Of a stretch of 64,000 nt of DNA, positions 47,186 to 58,709 are shown one piece after another. The translations under genes and the position numbers were made by a program. The stretch comes from Schistosoma haematobium (lineage: Eukaryota; Platyhelminthes; Trematoda; Strigeidida; Schistosomatidae), in assembly GCF_000699445.3 (NCBI RefSeq), contig NC_067196.1, forward strand, positions 38,398,616-38,462,615, given 5' to 3'. The stretch's first letter is position 1. The number at the start of each line of letters is the position of its first letter. The notes below the pieces were generated by a model, which saw nothing but the letters and a program-made list of their open reading frames with translations, had not been told where the DNA came from and ran no database searches.

Positions 47186-49045
47186 TAGATCAGTGGTATG
47201 ATCGAGTGAATCAACATAGCAATATTAAACAGTCTAAACTAAATAACATGAATTAACAACGGAGATGAAAGCTTATCCCCAATACCCTAAATCTTACCAA
47301 GTCATGGAAATATCAAAAGAATACGATTCTCCTTTCATTTAGAAAAAATATTATTATCTAGTTAAAATACACTTTGTATATGTACACTTTTGATTTACTG
47401 AAAAGTAAGGTGGTAGTGTGTCAAAATGGTTTAAGTTGATTGATTCAGTAAATTGAGTAGATTAACATAATAAGTTAATTCAGTTGTCATGTCATTGAAA
47501 ATCAAAATATAAAGTAGATAAACATCTCTCATTTCCAAATAATAACGAATATATATATAAAGAATAAACAACTATCATCCAAATAGGAAATAGTTTGCAT
47601 TAATTTACCTATTTATTTTATGCATGAATATAAAAAGGCTGATCTTATATAATTGAAAGGAATCTATATAAAAATGTATTTCATAAATTCTAGTACCAAT
47701 CATGCATAGCATCAATCAATAATGTTTAATTAACATTTGAACATGGTATTGGTCATTTTCCAATGAATATTGAGTTGTACATTGTATGCATCGATGCAGG
47801 TACATGCCGATATATATATTTACACAAGTTAAACTAAATATTAGCAAAATAATGACCTAAATGGCTTCGAAACAAAGACAAAAAATCAAGTATTTTAAAT
47901 ACATAGAATCTTTCAGAAAGCATTAATCATGAATAATAAAATTGAAGTAACTTGGATAATAAATTTTTATTTCAATTTCATTTTGTTTGAAACAAATCTT
48001 ATCTTTAAGGAATTATTTTATTGAATTAAAAGAACTCAATGTCTGAGGATTGATTGCTAATTCGTCTATCCATTAAAACAAATGTCAAGGTCGAATGTTT
48101 AATTAGATTTATTAATTTAACTGTTAAACTAACCGTTTTTCAATCAAAAGATTTCAATTTTGAACCTTTGTCAATCTACTTAGATTTAAGTAGCTTCAAT
48201 AGAATAAATAAACCTATACTTGATTAATAAATTATATTCATTCACCTGTTGTAACATAGGCAGCTTACTTTAACACCTATTGAACTTGGTCAATACCAAT
48301 TGTACATTTAATATTCAAAAGAAAACTTTATGCATATACATAAGAACAATAGAAATAAACTATCTTTTCTCTAAACTAAACTGTAGATTCATTTTAATAA
48401 ACTGCTTTTATAAAACAAAACAATAGATATATAGCAATATACATAGCTAAATAGTAGTCACTTTTTAATACCAAATAGTATAAAAGATAACATCACTTAT
48501 CAACTGTCTTCTTTTCTCTCTTTAAATATGAAGTTGAAATCTATATCTTCTTAATGACTACTTCTAATCATCCATTTGTGATACAAGACAAAAGAGTTAC
48601 GAAAATATTCCCTAATATTTATTATCCATAGTTTATTAACAGCAGATTCTAGATAAATATAATTATGATATTCGTAAGTAAATGACTAACAAACTTCTTT
48701 TTTATAATTTGACCATTTATACAGAAAGGAAATATTGAGTAATAATGGTATATTCTGTCGTAAATTATAAACATATACTAATTCACAACAGAATGGATCT
48801 TTAGCTAGATCCAATTAGAAAAGAGTATCAAAATGAATTAATGGCTAGTGAAAATATTCTCTTTTTTATTTATAAAAATGAAAATGTAGTACTGCGCAAT
48901 CAATAATTTTAACTGTCTCATTCTTTCTTACATTACCAATTTTTTTAATCTAATCTTCAGTATAATTAAAGTACACTTGTTATCAATATTACGATTGTAT
49001 CATGCAATGAATGGGTTATTCATATATTTTAACTGATTGATACAA
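47186..49045. other. AT-rich intergenic DNA
   Basis: Nothing recognised. Confidence 0.4.
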
Positions 49046-49049
49046 TTTG

Positions 49050-49240
49050 ACAAATATTGATTTTAGATTGATATCATGAATGAATCAATGTTAGACTACT
49101 ATTGAAAACCTAGAAGCACTGGATGACCGTTTTATCTTGATATGAAACTCCTAAGCAGTATACATCCACGATCTTGCACACTGATCCATTCATGATATCA
49201 ATCTAAACTTCATAATCTCCACAACCTTATAATGATAAAT
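49050..49240 (-). mobile_element. Family B mini-foldback, diverged
   Basis: Minus-strand tail and degraded hammerhead (49065-49180), then a short plus-strand tail end (ATTCATGATATCAATCT). The outer 20 bases of each side pair. Confidence 0.65.
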
Positions 49241-51049
49241 ATTGATTTAATTAATATAATATCTTATGATTATACATGATAGCTGAATATCAGTTAGTTT
49301 GGCCAATGTTACTGATTGAAATACAGTTAACAATATTAAGATGCGATAATTTCCGTTTGTTTAGTTACATACCCTTTTTGTTTGTAAATTCTTATATTTG
49401 TTTAATTGTTTAAATCAAACTAATCCTGTTATTTCGATGGAATTACTTACTGAATCACTATATCTAATCAATAAAAATAGGTAGGTTAAACTATATAATG
49501 GAATACAGAAACATTGATTTGACTGAGTGAATTCATTTCACAATGATTGAAATTTTACACTTATTTTACCATCTCAAATAATATCCACAACTTTATAACA
49601 GAAAACATTCAACGATTCACTATTAAGATAATGCAATAAAACAAAAAAAACTTTATTCTAACTCTTTATTATATCCATTAGTGTTAAATAACCATAAAAC
49701 ATTGAACACTATGAAATTGGGGTAAAGTTCGTAATTTCAAGTTCTTTTTGTGTCAACAATTGAAATAAATTCTGTGTGACTGAAAGCTTCATTGAAAAAT
49801 AGCATGAATCTTTAATTTATAGTTATTAGCTATGTGTTTAAATAGAAGATTATGCAATATGTTCTCACCTTATGAAAACAGATATTCATCATCATTTGAT
49901 TTATTATAGATTATAAATTAAAAACTAGGATATTCTACTAATCATAAACGTTACATAACAACAAAAACTAAGCCACAAAATTTAATAGGTTATTGATTCT
50001 GTTGTATATATCAACTTATGGATTATAATAAATGTTTAGAAATAATACTGATCATTATTTGAAGCTAAAATGTGCACATAATTCAGATATACTGATAACG
50101 AACCAACACCTTAACAATTCTACGTTTAATTATTTGAAATCGATTGATTAAAATTGAGCATAATGTGAATACATTTTGTGATGAAAAACTAATCTTTATG
50201 ACAAACAATAAACTGAATAAAATCTAGATTCCTGTTTTGTTTTTCTTTAATCTACTCACATAATTGTGTTTATGTTCGAGAAATATTCACATTAGAAAGA
50301 AAAACCGTGCCTTTAAACTTTTGTTCTGTTTAGAGAACACTCTATATCACAAATATCCTCTTGAATAAATACTTCTATTAATCCTTGATTGTTGTTGAAA
50401 TTTTATGTCTGTTTCTGTCGGGTAGTAACCATGGCAATTTAAGTGCTTTCAAACAAATAATCATGACTGTTGATATAAAAGCATAATTAATCAAATTTAA
50501 AATACTTTTTTTTAAAAAAAGATTTTTGTAGTGTTGATTTATCCTACATTCTTTGTACATACGTATAAATACAACTAACGATCCAACATTGTTAAATTAT
50601 AACTTTGCATCATATAAGGCAATGATCACTGAACATTACATCGACTATTTCTTTCACAAAAATATATTGAGGCAGTGGAAAGCAATTTAATTAAAGGATA
50701 TTTTGTACACTTTTAATTTGACCATAAATATCAATCTACATTTTAAAATTACAAGATATATATATAATATATATCCATATATATACATTCATCTTGTCTA
50801 GAACCCTATGCTTGACATCAACATGATAGATAGGATAATTTTCTAAGCATTATTTTAGAGTTACCCACCAGATTTGCGTTCCGTTTTCCACAGGCTTCAT
50901 ATTCAAAAAGATTCGTAGTGATACTGGTTACGTATCCATGGTAGAAAGAGCAATGAATTGATTGATCGAAGGTCTGCATTGTAGTATAAATAAATGCCTA
51001 TATGAATACAGATTGTGGAATGTTTTTTTCTCTTCCTCTCTGCATATTT
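49241..51049. other. AT-rich intergenic DNA
   Basis: Nothing recognised. A short degenerate TATATA palindrome lies at about 50755-50790. Confidence 0.4.
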
Positions 51050-51770
51050 ATTCTAGTTAGATATAGGTTTAGATCCGGATAGTGACTGCTGGGTGTTGTG
51101 ATGGTCATGAAAAAATCGAAGTATTAGACGTTGAATTGTCGTGTTTGGTATACAAGTACGTACTATTGTGTATTTTCCCAGGAACGTATGTGATATGTCA
51201 CAAAATTTTATGTGTAAGAATACTGCAAATGATAGTGTGGTTTTTAGGGCAATGGTTGTCTCAGTGTTTATTTCTCGCTTTAGAAGAATGCGAATTCTGT
51301 TATAGACGCTCATATAAGGTAGAAGAATAACCTAGATGGGACCCATTGGATTTCGAAATGAAGTTGGAATTGGTGATCCGAGTGTTGTTATAGCGTGCAG
51401 TTAGCAAGTAGCGATGTTTGTTGTCATAATGTTAGTGGCAGTCTGGGATAATTGAGTGACAGGTTAGGATATTGCTGTTGATTGTAAGCTAAGCAAATGT
51501 CTGGTTATTCGTTTACTGTTATTGTGTTACATGACAGTAAGAGTTCTTCAACATAGGTGATCCTGAAAGGAGCATCCACAGAATCACATGCCTATCTGAT
51601 GACCAGGAAAATGCACAATCTCTTTGTACCTAAGGAGTAAGTGTTTTGGTCAGTGTATCGGTTGATCACCATACAAGCTTTTTAGCATTTTAATCCTCTG
51701 ATAAGAGATAATTTCTGTGGGTTTGCGTGTGATATGTAGCGTCAGTGAGAAGTGTTTTTCAAAGAATTAA
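51050..51770. other. Less AT-rich block of unknown origin
   Basis: About 700 bases with clearly higher G content on the plus strand (GTGTTGTGATGG, GTAGCGATGTTTG, GGCAGTCTGGG) than either flank. Overlapping short ORFs exist on both strands with no recognisable similarity. It could be an untranslated part of a retroelement or a non-coding transcript. Confidence 0.3.
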
Positions 51771-53699
51771 CACTTATTGGTCATTATTAAAGACTTATAC
51801 TCCGATCAAAATAAATTGATAAAATATGACCGATATTTTCAATTCATAAAGGTGTGATATCGCGAACGATTTGTTAGTAAAAACATACACTACTTACTAA
51901 AAATTAGTAGAGGAAAGTATTCTGATAAAGAATTTACGCTTCATTTATACAAATAACTATATTTCTATACCAACAAAGATGGAGAACTGTGGACTTGTAA
52001 CTAACGTGAATGTTTACATAAACTAAAATGCTGTTAGCAGTAAAATACATTTATCAACAAATACCACAAATAATTATCAAACCATGAAATGAGTGGTTCC
52101 AATCTAACCAGATCTCAGAATTACCTGACTGATAGTATAAACCCATTATTCGACATTTTTTATGTTGCTTGATTTATGTTACGGTGATGACTAACTGTGA
52201 TTGGCTGAAATCAATGTTTTTCTAGTTGGCCTAAACGACCAGAAAGTAGGACAAAACGAAATCACTCTACAAGTACACTTCGCAGCCGGCTTCATTTGCT
52301 GAATCGTTTTTCCAAACATGCGTTTATTGACAAAAATATTTGTTTTAATAAACTTGCGAACCAACTGTGCCTATGCACTTTCAAAAATTAAAAAAAAAAA
52401 CAGTATCACAAATGTAACCACATACATGCCCAAGTAATAAGTCCCAGATTATCCATAGTTTCCTCATTCTCTGTTATTTGAAGAAACGAGGGGAATGTAC
52501 GCAGAATCCATAGATCAAGCACATTAGGCAGTGAAAATTGACGTCATGGAAGCAAGATAAATCGTCAATACCTGCAGACGAATATAAATTGCGGCTAACC
52601 ACTGTTCGAAACTTTTTGTAAATTTTTCCTCAATATTCAAGTTAGATGCTTACAAGACAAGAGTTTTGTGCTGAGAATTCTTTACTGCATTCAAATAAAC
52701 GGTACTGAATAAAGTGAGCATTGTTGCTAGCTTCATCTCTGTTATAAACTGATTATAATATAGGCGTAATTACAGGAATCAGACCATCCTTTTATCTATC
52801 CCAAAAAGCATGGACACTGATTAAGTTAGAGAAAGTAGGATCAGAAACTGATCTTAGACTTTTTCAAAAGTTAGTGAATAATATTGTAAAAAGTTGTGTA
52901 AATGTTTATTTCATTGCCTATTCTTATTATCAATAGACAAACTGATTGAGACACTAAATCCGTCATTGAATGATTTACGTTGGGACTTTGAACAGAAAAT
53001 TATATTCATCCAAAATAATAACTAGAATTCTCGTATCTCAGTTTCTCAAAGATGGAAATCAGACAGACAACAAAACGAAAAGTCAAAGTCTTTAGAGTAG
53101 AGACTTCATTGTATTAATTGTGACGTTTCGTAAGGAAACAAAATCACTCATTACGTAAAACAAGTATAAAACACTGACCGAATTCACCTTTTAAGTTATT
53201 ATCTTGAATATTAACAGATAACTGATACATTCAAGGTATGTTCAATTTGAATTAGATTACTGCCTTTAAATATCTGATGGATGTGAAAGCTTATATCATT
53301 CCACTCAGTTAAGTTAGAGTAAAATAATCACCTGATATCTTCACGATTCATTCCATCTAGAGTCTTGGAAATATAACATTCTAACGAATACGTTAGAATT
53401 AATCCGCAGTGTGTAAAACCTAATACCCATTTAACTAATGAAGTACAATATCGTAAATTAAACAACCTTTTGTAGTTTTTAATTGTAAACACTTTGTGCC
53501 GTTGATTGTCACTCGCCTTTTGACAAAACCAGTCATTTTTTTCTAGGAACTCATTAAATTAGTGTGTTTATAAGTAAAATTACTAATTTTTTTCTTTAAA
53601 ATAAAGAAAACAAAGAATTTCATTTTGTTTGTTACATCGTACCAAATCTATTATTTTTACTCCATCTTCTAAGATCAATTGATGACCAGGATAAAACTG
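51771..53699. other. AT-rich intergenic DNA
   Basis: No supported gene. 52150-52730 is slightly less AT-rich. GAAACGTCAC on the minus strand at about 53120-53133 may be a remnant of a Penelope-type hammerhead, but no core is present. Confidence 0.35.
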
Positions 53700-54110
53700 A
53701 TTTATTATTCATATGGTTTTGAGTTCTCTTGTTGATATTCAGAACCGAATTTTGACCAGTATTAATTAACATATATACATTCTATGAGGATTGTCTTGAT
53801 AAAGTCATCGTATTTCAAGTGACTAACAACATATGGATTAGGGTTAGCAGTGGAATCCAGGGCGCACAAGAATCAGTAGAAATTTAATCTTGAATATCAG
53901 CAATGGGATAACCCTCACCTATATTGATAATGATACAAACATCACGCAAGTTGAACGGATTACTGGGTGTCTGGATTCAGCAGCTCAATGGATAATGGGT
54001 TCCAGTCCCAGTGTGAACACCAAAAAGAATGGAAGTAAGCCCAGCTGACAAATCTCAAATAGCACGAAACCCGTGTAATGGATTGCATGAAAATAAAGTA
54101 GTTTTCGAGA
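53700..54110 (-). mobile_element. Old, degenerate family A SINE with inverted 5' part
   Basis: A minus-strand tail (about 53700-53815) and a piece of minus-strand hammerhead 3' strand (about 53848-53870, GTGGAATCCAGG) are followed by a plus-strand tail end and head (about 53880-54110; A-box-like CAGCTCAATGGATAATG, hammerhead CTGACAA ... GAAAC). The same arrangement as the younger A copies, with much more divergence. The ribozyme is dead. Confidence 0.55.
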
Positions 54111-54811
54111 CGATAACCCTGATTGCTAAGAGAGTGACTAATGTCATGCTTTTCTAGTCCTCATTGCTGACTGGATTCTGGTGATTAAGTTATAATGTAT
54201 TACCAGCTTAAAAAATATCGACATTCCTCAACCTGAACATCCAAATTATTAAATCTCTGTGACATTATCAGACCCTGGTTCGAATACCATGGCGGACAAT
54301 AGTTTGCTGAATATTACAGACACAAATTGCTGACGACCGATAACTGGTAATAAACTTAAAACAAGAGCTTCTTTATGGCTGACTACAACCCCTTAAACAT
54401 TCTACGAAAAAAAACAACTCACAACTCTCCAGTATCGAGAAACAACATTCTATACATTTACACTAACATTTTCTTTTCAACAGACACCTAGAATAGTTTT
54501 GTTTTGTTAATAATTGAAATTGTCAATCACATAAATCTGTAAGAAGCTAATAAAATTCATTAATTCTTTATATTCTATATTTAAACGTGTTATTCACATT
54601 GCCAAAAAGGATAATACAATGCATTGTTTTCATATTTCCACAATTTAACTATTCAATAGAAACCAATCGATTGTTGTTGTTGTTTATTTTTACAAATAAC
54701 AGTTTCATTTAGAATGTTTAAAATAAATTAACACAGAAATTAATAAACAGTATTTAGTGTTATTTGAAGCATTTTTCGATTCTGTATTAAGAACGAATTA
54801 CTTAGATCAAC
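54111..54811. other. AT-rich DNA downstream of the SIKE-like gene
   Basis: Nothing recognised. Confidence 0.4.
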
Positions 54812-54817
54812 TTTATT
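54812..54817 (-). promoter_or_regulatory. Candidate poly(A) signal of the SIKE-like gene
   Basis: AATAAA on the minus strand, about 300 bases after the stop codon; the first such hexamer downstream. Confidence 0.45.
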
Positions 54818-55116
54818 TTTTAGGAAAAAAAGGTGTATACACTATTTCAATTTGTGATGTTCTTTCATATAAATGAGTATATTAACTTGGGAATTGGTCA
54901 TTTCTCCAATACAAAACACAAAAATTATTTGCTTATTTTAAACCGGACAACCAAAATCTCTCAGTCAAAAATAAAGAGAGAAGATAAAGTGTAAACGAAA
55001 TGTTTAAATGTTGAAAACTATTTTCATTCTATGTAAGACATTCATTCAACATAAGAAATAATATCATTAATAAGATAAAAGCTAATGAGTTTCACGACGA
55101 CAAATGAACATGAAAA

Positions 55117-57057
55117 TTATAGAGAGTTAATCATTTGTTTCATAGCAACCTCATAAACTGTACTATCATCTTCATCACTATCCTCATCTGAATGATTACC
55201 ACTAATTGTATCACTACTACTGCTATCATCAGAAGGATTAGGAATATTGTATAAAAATGAATCTTCATTGACATTAACACTACTCAAGCATTCATCAATA
55301 CCAGGTAAATGAATTGAACTAGAATCTTCATCAAGAAAATGAAATCGTCCTGACTGAACAGATGATAATGAAGATGATTCATGTTGTATAGAATCTTTAT
55401 TTGGTAAAGATACAGGTGGAAGAACATAATCATTAGAATTAGTATCAGGACAACAATCAGAAGATATCATTAAAATTTCTCGAAGACCAGCATTTTCAGA
55501 TCTTAATCGGTGTAATTCTTCTTCTAATTCTGCAGCATATGCATCACCACGGTCAGTAACGTCACGGACAATAGAAGCTACCGTAGTAAATTGTTCAGTT
55601 AATGATTGGGTTATATTATCTGTTATCTCGTCAACTTTACCGGAATTTGATTTTTGTGATACAGATTGTGAATCAATGGAATTAGTTGAACGTGTATTAA
55701 CTAATTTTGGATCCGGGTATGAAGATTTTATACACCGATTTTCGCTGTTATCGGGATTTATAACTGATTGAACAAGATGTTCAACTTGATAGGTTCTCAT
55801 TAGTTTAGAAATCTGGAAAGATTAAATGCAACAAATAAGTGATTTATGTGACAGATAAAATGAAGCAATGAATATTACAGATTACTTTCCAAACAACTCT
55901 AGTCTTAAGGAGAAGTACATAAAATATCAATGTGAAAGTACGAAATGTTGTTACACTGAACTAAACGAGAAACTAAATAGCTGTTTCATGATTATTATGC
56001 AAAACATTCAAAGATATACAGCATGGAATATGGAAACTTCAAGAGCATTACAATCTTATAAATACAACTAACTTGTCCACGATATTTAGTCATAATCATA
56101 TCTAAAGCAGTTTGATGTTCATCAAGAGAATTTCTTAATGTTTTATTTTCAATTTTCAACTGTTCTAGTTGTTTGTTCTCAGCTGCAAGACAGATAATCA
56201 GTGGACCTTTTGGTTGATTAGAGACCCGTTTAGAGAATTCATCAAACTCAAGAATTGTTTCTTGACACTAAAGAAAAGAGAAATAATATAACAAAAATAA
56301 TGATGATAACGATTAAAAAAAGTCGTTTTTTGTCACAGAAAACGATTACACAAAGTGTAGTATTCAGTGGAAAAATAGTGACAATGTCTTCCAATGATAT
56401 ACTGATTGATATTTCGGAAGGTATAACTAAGGAATATCACACTTCAATTTCAACAGATATTTAATCATCATGAGCTATAAAACCTCTTAATACTTGCAAA
56501 GTCTGAGTCATAGAGAGCTTATATGACCAACTATAACCACGATCATGATCCGTACGCCTCTGCCGAAAATAACAAATCCTAAGAAAAGAGTCAGGCATCA
56601 GAGACCTAGAAGAAATCAAAACGGCATTGGATAGTAAAGTACAGTTTCTCCAACTCTTCAAGTTACTTTAAAAGTAAATAATATAATAGCAAAAATAGGG
56701 TAAATATGATGATACGTACAAACTTTTAACCAATAATATGAGAAGTTGAATACCACTTACAAAATAGTGTTTAAAATTATACTTTTACTTAGGAATTAAT
56801 AACAATACATATCAACTATACAAACCTTTTCTCATTGCTTTGATTGGACACAACAATACATTTTGACATAACAATAATATTAAATAAACTCATTTTAAAT
56901 CAATAAATCCGTTAATCACCTGTCGCATACTCAGTAACTGTGCTTGTAATTTACATAGCTGTTGTCTTAATAAATCGACCGACTCTTCACGTGCACGCAA
57001 TCGAGATACAAGTAGTTGAACATCATCCATAACTTTATCGAAGCTGTACTTTAACAT
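55117..57057 (-). CDS. SIKE/FGFR1OP2-family coiled-coil protein (three coding exons)
   Basis: Homologue of SIKE1/FGFR1OP2, coiled-coil subunits of the STRIPAK phosphatase-kinase complex. Exons are 57057-56920, 56261-56073 and 55812-55117, all phase 0; donors are GTGATT and GTTAGT, acceptors GTCAAG and TTCCAG. The spliced protein is 340 aa (46+63+231). Exon 1 starts MLKYSFDKVMDDVQLLVSRL, aligning with the family N-terminus. Exon 2 carries LAAENKQLEQLKIENKTLR and SLDEHQTALDMIMTKYRGQ, close to the family block with SLEEHQSALELIMSKYREQ. Exon 3 has LEEELHRLRSENAGLREIL, the conserved second coiled coil. Human relatives are about 207-253 aa; the excess here is a Ser/Asn-rich linker (about residues 125-165) and a Ser/Asp/Glu-rich acidic tail. 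The start methionine fits the family; a possible acceptor (AG ending at 57070) suggests a further 5' UTR exon. Confidence 0.85.
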
Positions 57058-57076
57058 GAAATCAGAAGTCTAAAAC

Positions 57077-57116
<40 letters not shown>
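57077..57116. repeat. (AAT)n microsatellite
   Basis: About thirteen AAT units directly upstream of the SIKE-like coding start; on the minus strand it forms the ATT-rich tract before a possible splice acceptor. Confidence 0.85.
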
Positions 57117-57220
57117 GCAATTGGCAAATTAAGTAATAAATATTTGCTTTAATAAAATGAATAAAGTAGTTATTTAATTGGTTCGAAAAAATTTCCATCC
57201 CAAAGAATACAACCGTGAAA

Positions 57221-57440
57221 AATAACAGTTCAGATGGTGGTTGGAGGAAGTCGACAGGAAACCCTGGACCCGGGTTTCGTGCTACTTAGCACTCGTCAGC
57301 AAGGTGTACCTGTAGTCTTGAGGGAACTGGTGCTCCCTGGAGGATTCGATCTCGTGTCACCCAGCTTCACAGTCAGAGACGTTACCACTGAGATGTAATC
57401 ACAATTGATTGATCACTGGGTGGTGATCAATAGCAGTTCA
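57221..57440 (-). mobile_element. Family C hammerhead SINE with TSD
   Basis: A third type of tRNA-promoter/hammerhead repeat, minus strand, upstream of the SIKE-like gene. From its 5' end: a short leader, A box (CAGTGGTAACGTC, about 57380-57395), B box (GAGATCGAATCCT, about 57343-57356), a spacer, the hammerhead (57261-57305) and a short tail. AATAACAGTTCA (57221-57232) and AATAGCAGTTCA (57429-57440) match at 11 of 12 positions and flank it. Its leader, spacer and tail differ from families A and B. Only this one copy is in the window. Confidence 0.8.
57261..57305 (-). ncRNA. Complete type I hammerhead ribozyme, family C
   Basis: Stem I ACCTTG with CAGGGT (six pairs, one G-T), core CTGACGA, stem II GTGCT with AGCAC (five pairs, loop AAGT), GAAA, self-complementary stem III CCCGGG, and the GTC cleavage triplet. 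Every conserved core position is present and every helix pairs. This is the best candidate for an active ribozyme in the window. Confidence 0.85.
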
Positions 57441-58583
57441 TTTAACAAATTAAAGTGAATAGAATTACTTGACAACTAAAAATTAAAATTACAATGTTAA
57501 TTCAATTTCATAATATACCATAATATTGATGGTTTGGTAAATACGAACCCATACCTTAACTAATCAGTTTTATTCTCAGAACGTTCCATATTATTTTCCT
57601 TTGACGAATGTTTAGAATAATGTATATGGTATGAATTATGTACTTAAAAACTAACTATTAAATGACTGAAATGATTTGCATACTGTACAATTTAGAGACA
57701 GTTAGCTTGAGACAAGTAAAATCTATGAAAGAGTGATAGACTTAAAATATCAATAGACAACAGTAAATTATCATATATATTTAACAGATTATTAATTATT
57801 TCTCTTATAAAGCTTTTCAAAATCAAAACTGATATTCACTAGAAATAATGAGGATACATATCGGGAATATAAGTAGGATTCGTTTATAATGCTAATTTTG
57901 TCTCCTCTATAATTTGTATTTTAAGATTCATAATATAATTATACAAGCTGTTAACAATGAATGATTGACGCAGATTCAATAAATACAACAGATTTGTATA
58001 CAGTATTGATTATGATATATAACAATAGAGTGAATTATGAAGCAGAGATAATGAATTAAACTTACTCATTTTCAAAAGAATAAATTAGGTTATGGAAAAA
58101 AATAGACGGACATTGTAAAATGGGATAACAATTTTAATCTAGTCAGTTACCTCTTCAATATTCGACATCAATCTTTTTATGAACATTTAAGCTTATATTT
58201 CCAAACTGAATGAAGTAATCAAATTTTTATTATCAAACTCTCTGTCTAAAACAAATCTCTACCTATTTCAGGAAGTAAACGGTATTTCTAACCCTTACAT
58301 AATTAAAGTATAAATCAAACATCAGTGATTATTATATTTTTAAGCCTTAATAAGTACGTGATGAGAATATCAGTCCCTGCTAACTTTTATTGAAACCTTG
58401 AGTTGTAATTGTGTATTGCAAACAAACAAACAGGCAGTAAGTCCCTTATAAAATAAACACTAACAATCTATGAGCATATCATACGTAAACATGACTTTCA
58501 AAGCAAAAAAGACCGATATATATATGAAGTAAAACATAAATACGACAACGAGTAAGAAGATAGTTGATTATCAAAATATTAAA
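57441..58583. other. Region between the SIKE-like gene and CPSF2
   Basis: AT-rich; should hold the SIKE-like promoter, but no element can be identified by eye. Confidence 0.4.
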
Positions 58584-58589
58584 TTTATT
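58584..58589 (-). promoter_or_regulatory. Candidate poly(A) signal of CPSF2
   Basis: AATAAA on the minus strand about 120 bases after the CPSF2 stop codon. Confidence 0.55.
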
Positions 58590-58709
58590 TAACAAATTAC
58601 ACGTAAATCCATGTAATATGTATAATTATGTACAGAATGCTTTTTTCAGATTTACATATCATATTATATGTAAAAGAATATTGTTGACATTCTTTTCTTG
58701 AAATTTTCA

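Noticed and set aside
53100..53150. GAAACGTCAC on the minus strand as a Penelope-type hammerhead
   Set aside because: The CTGAAGA core and stem II are absent; at most a remnant.
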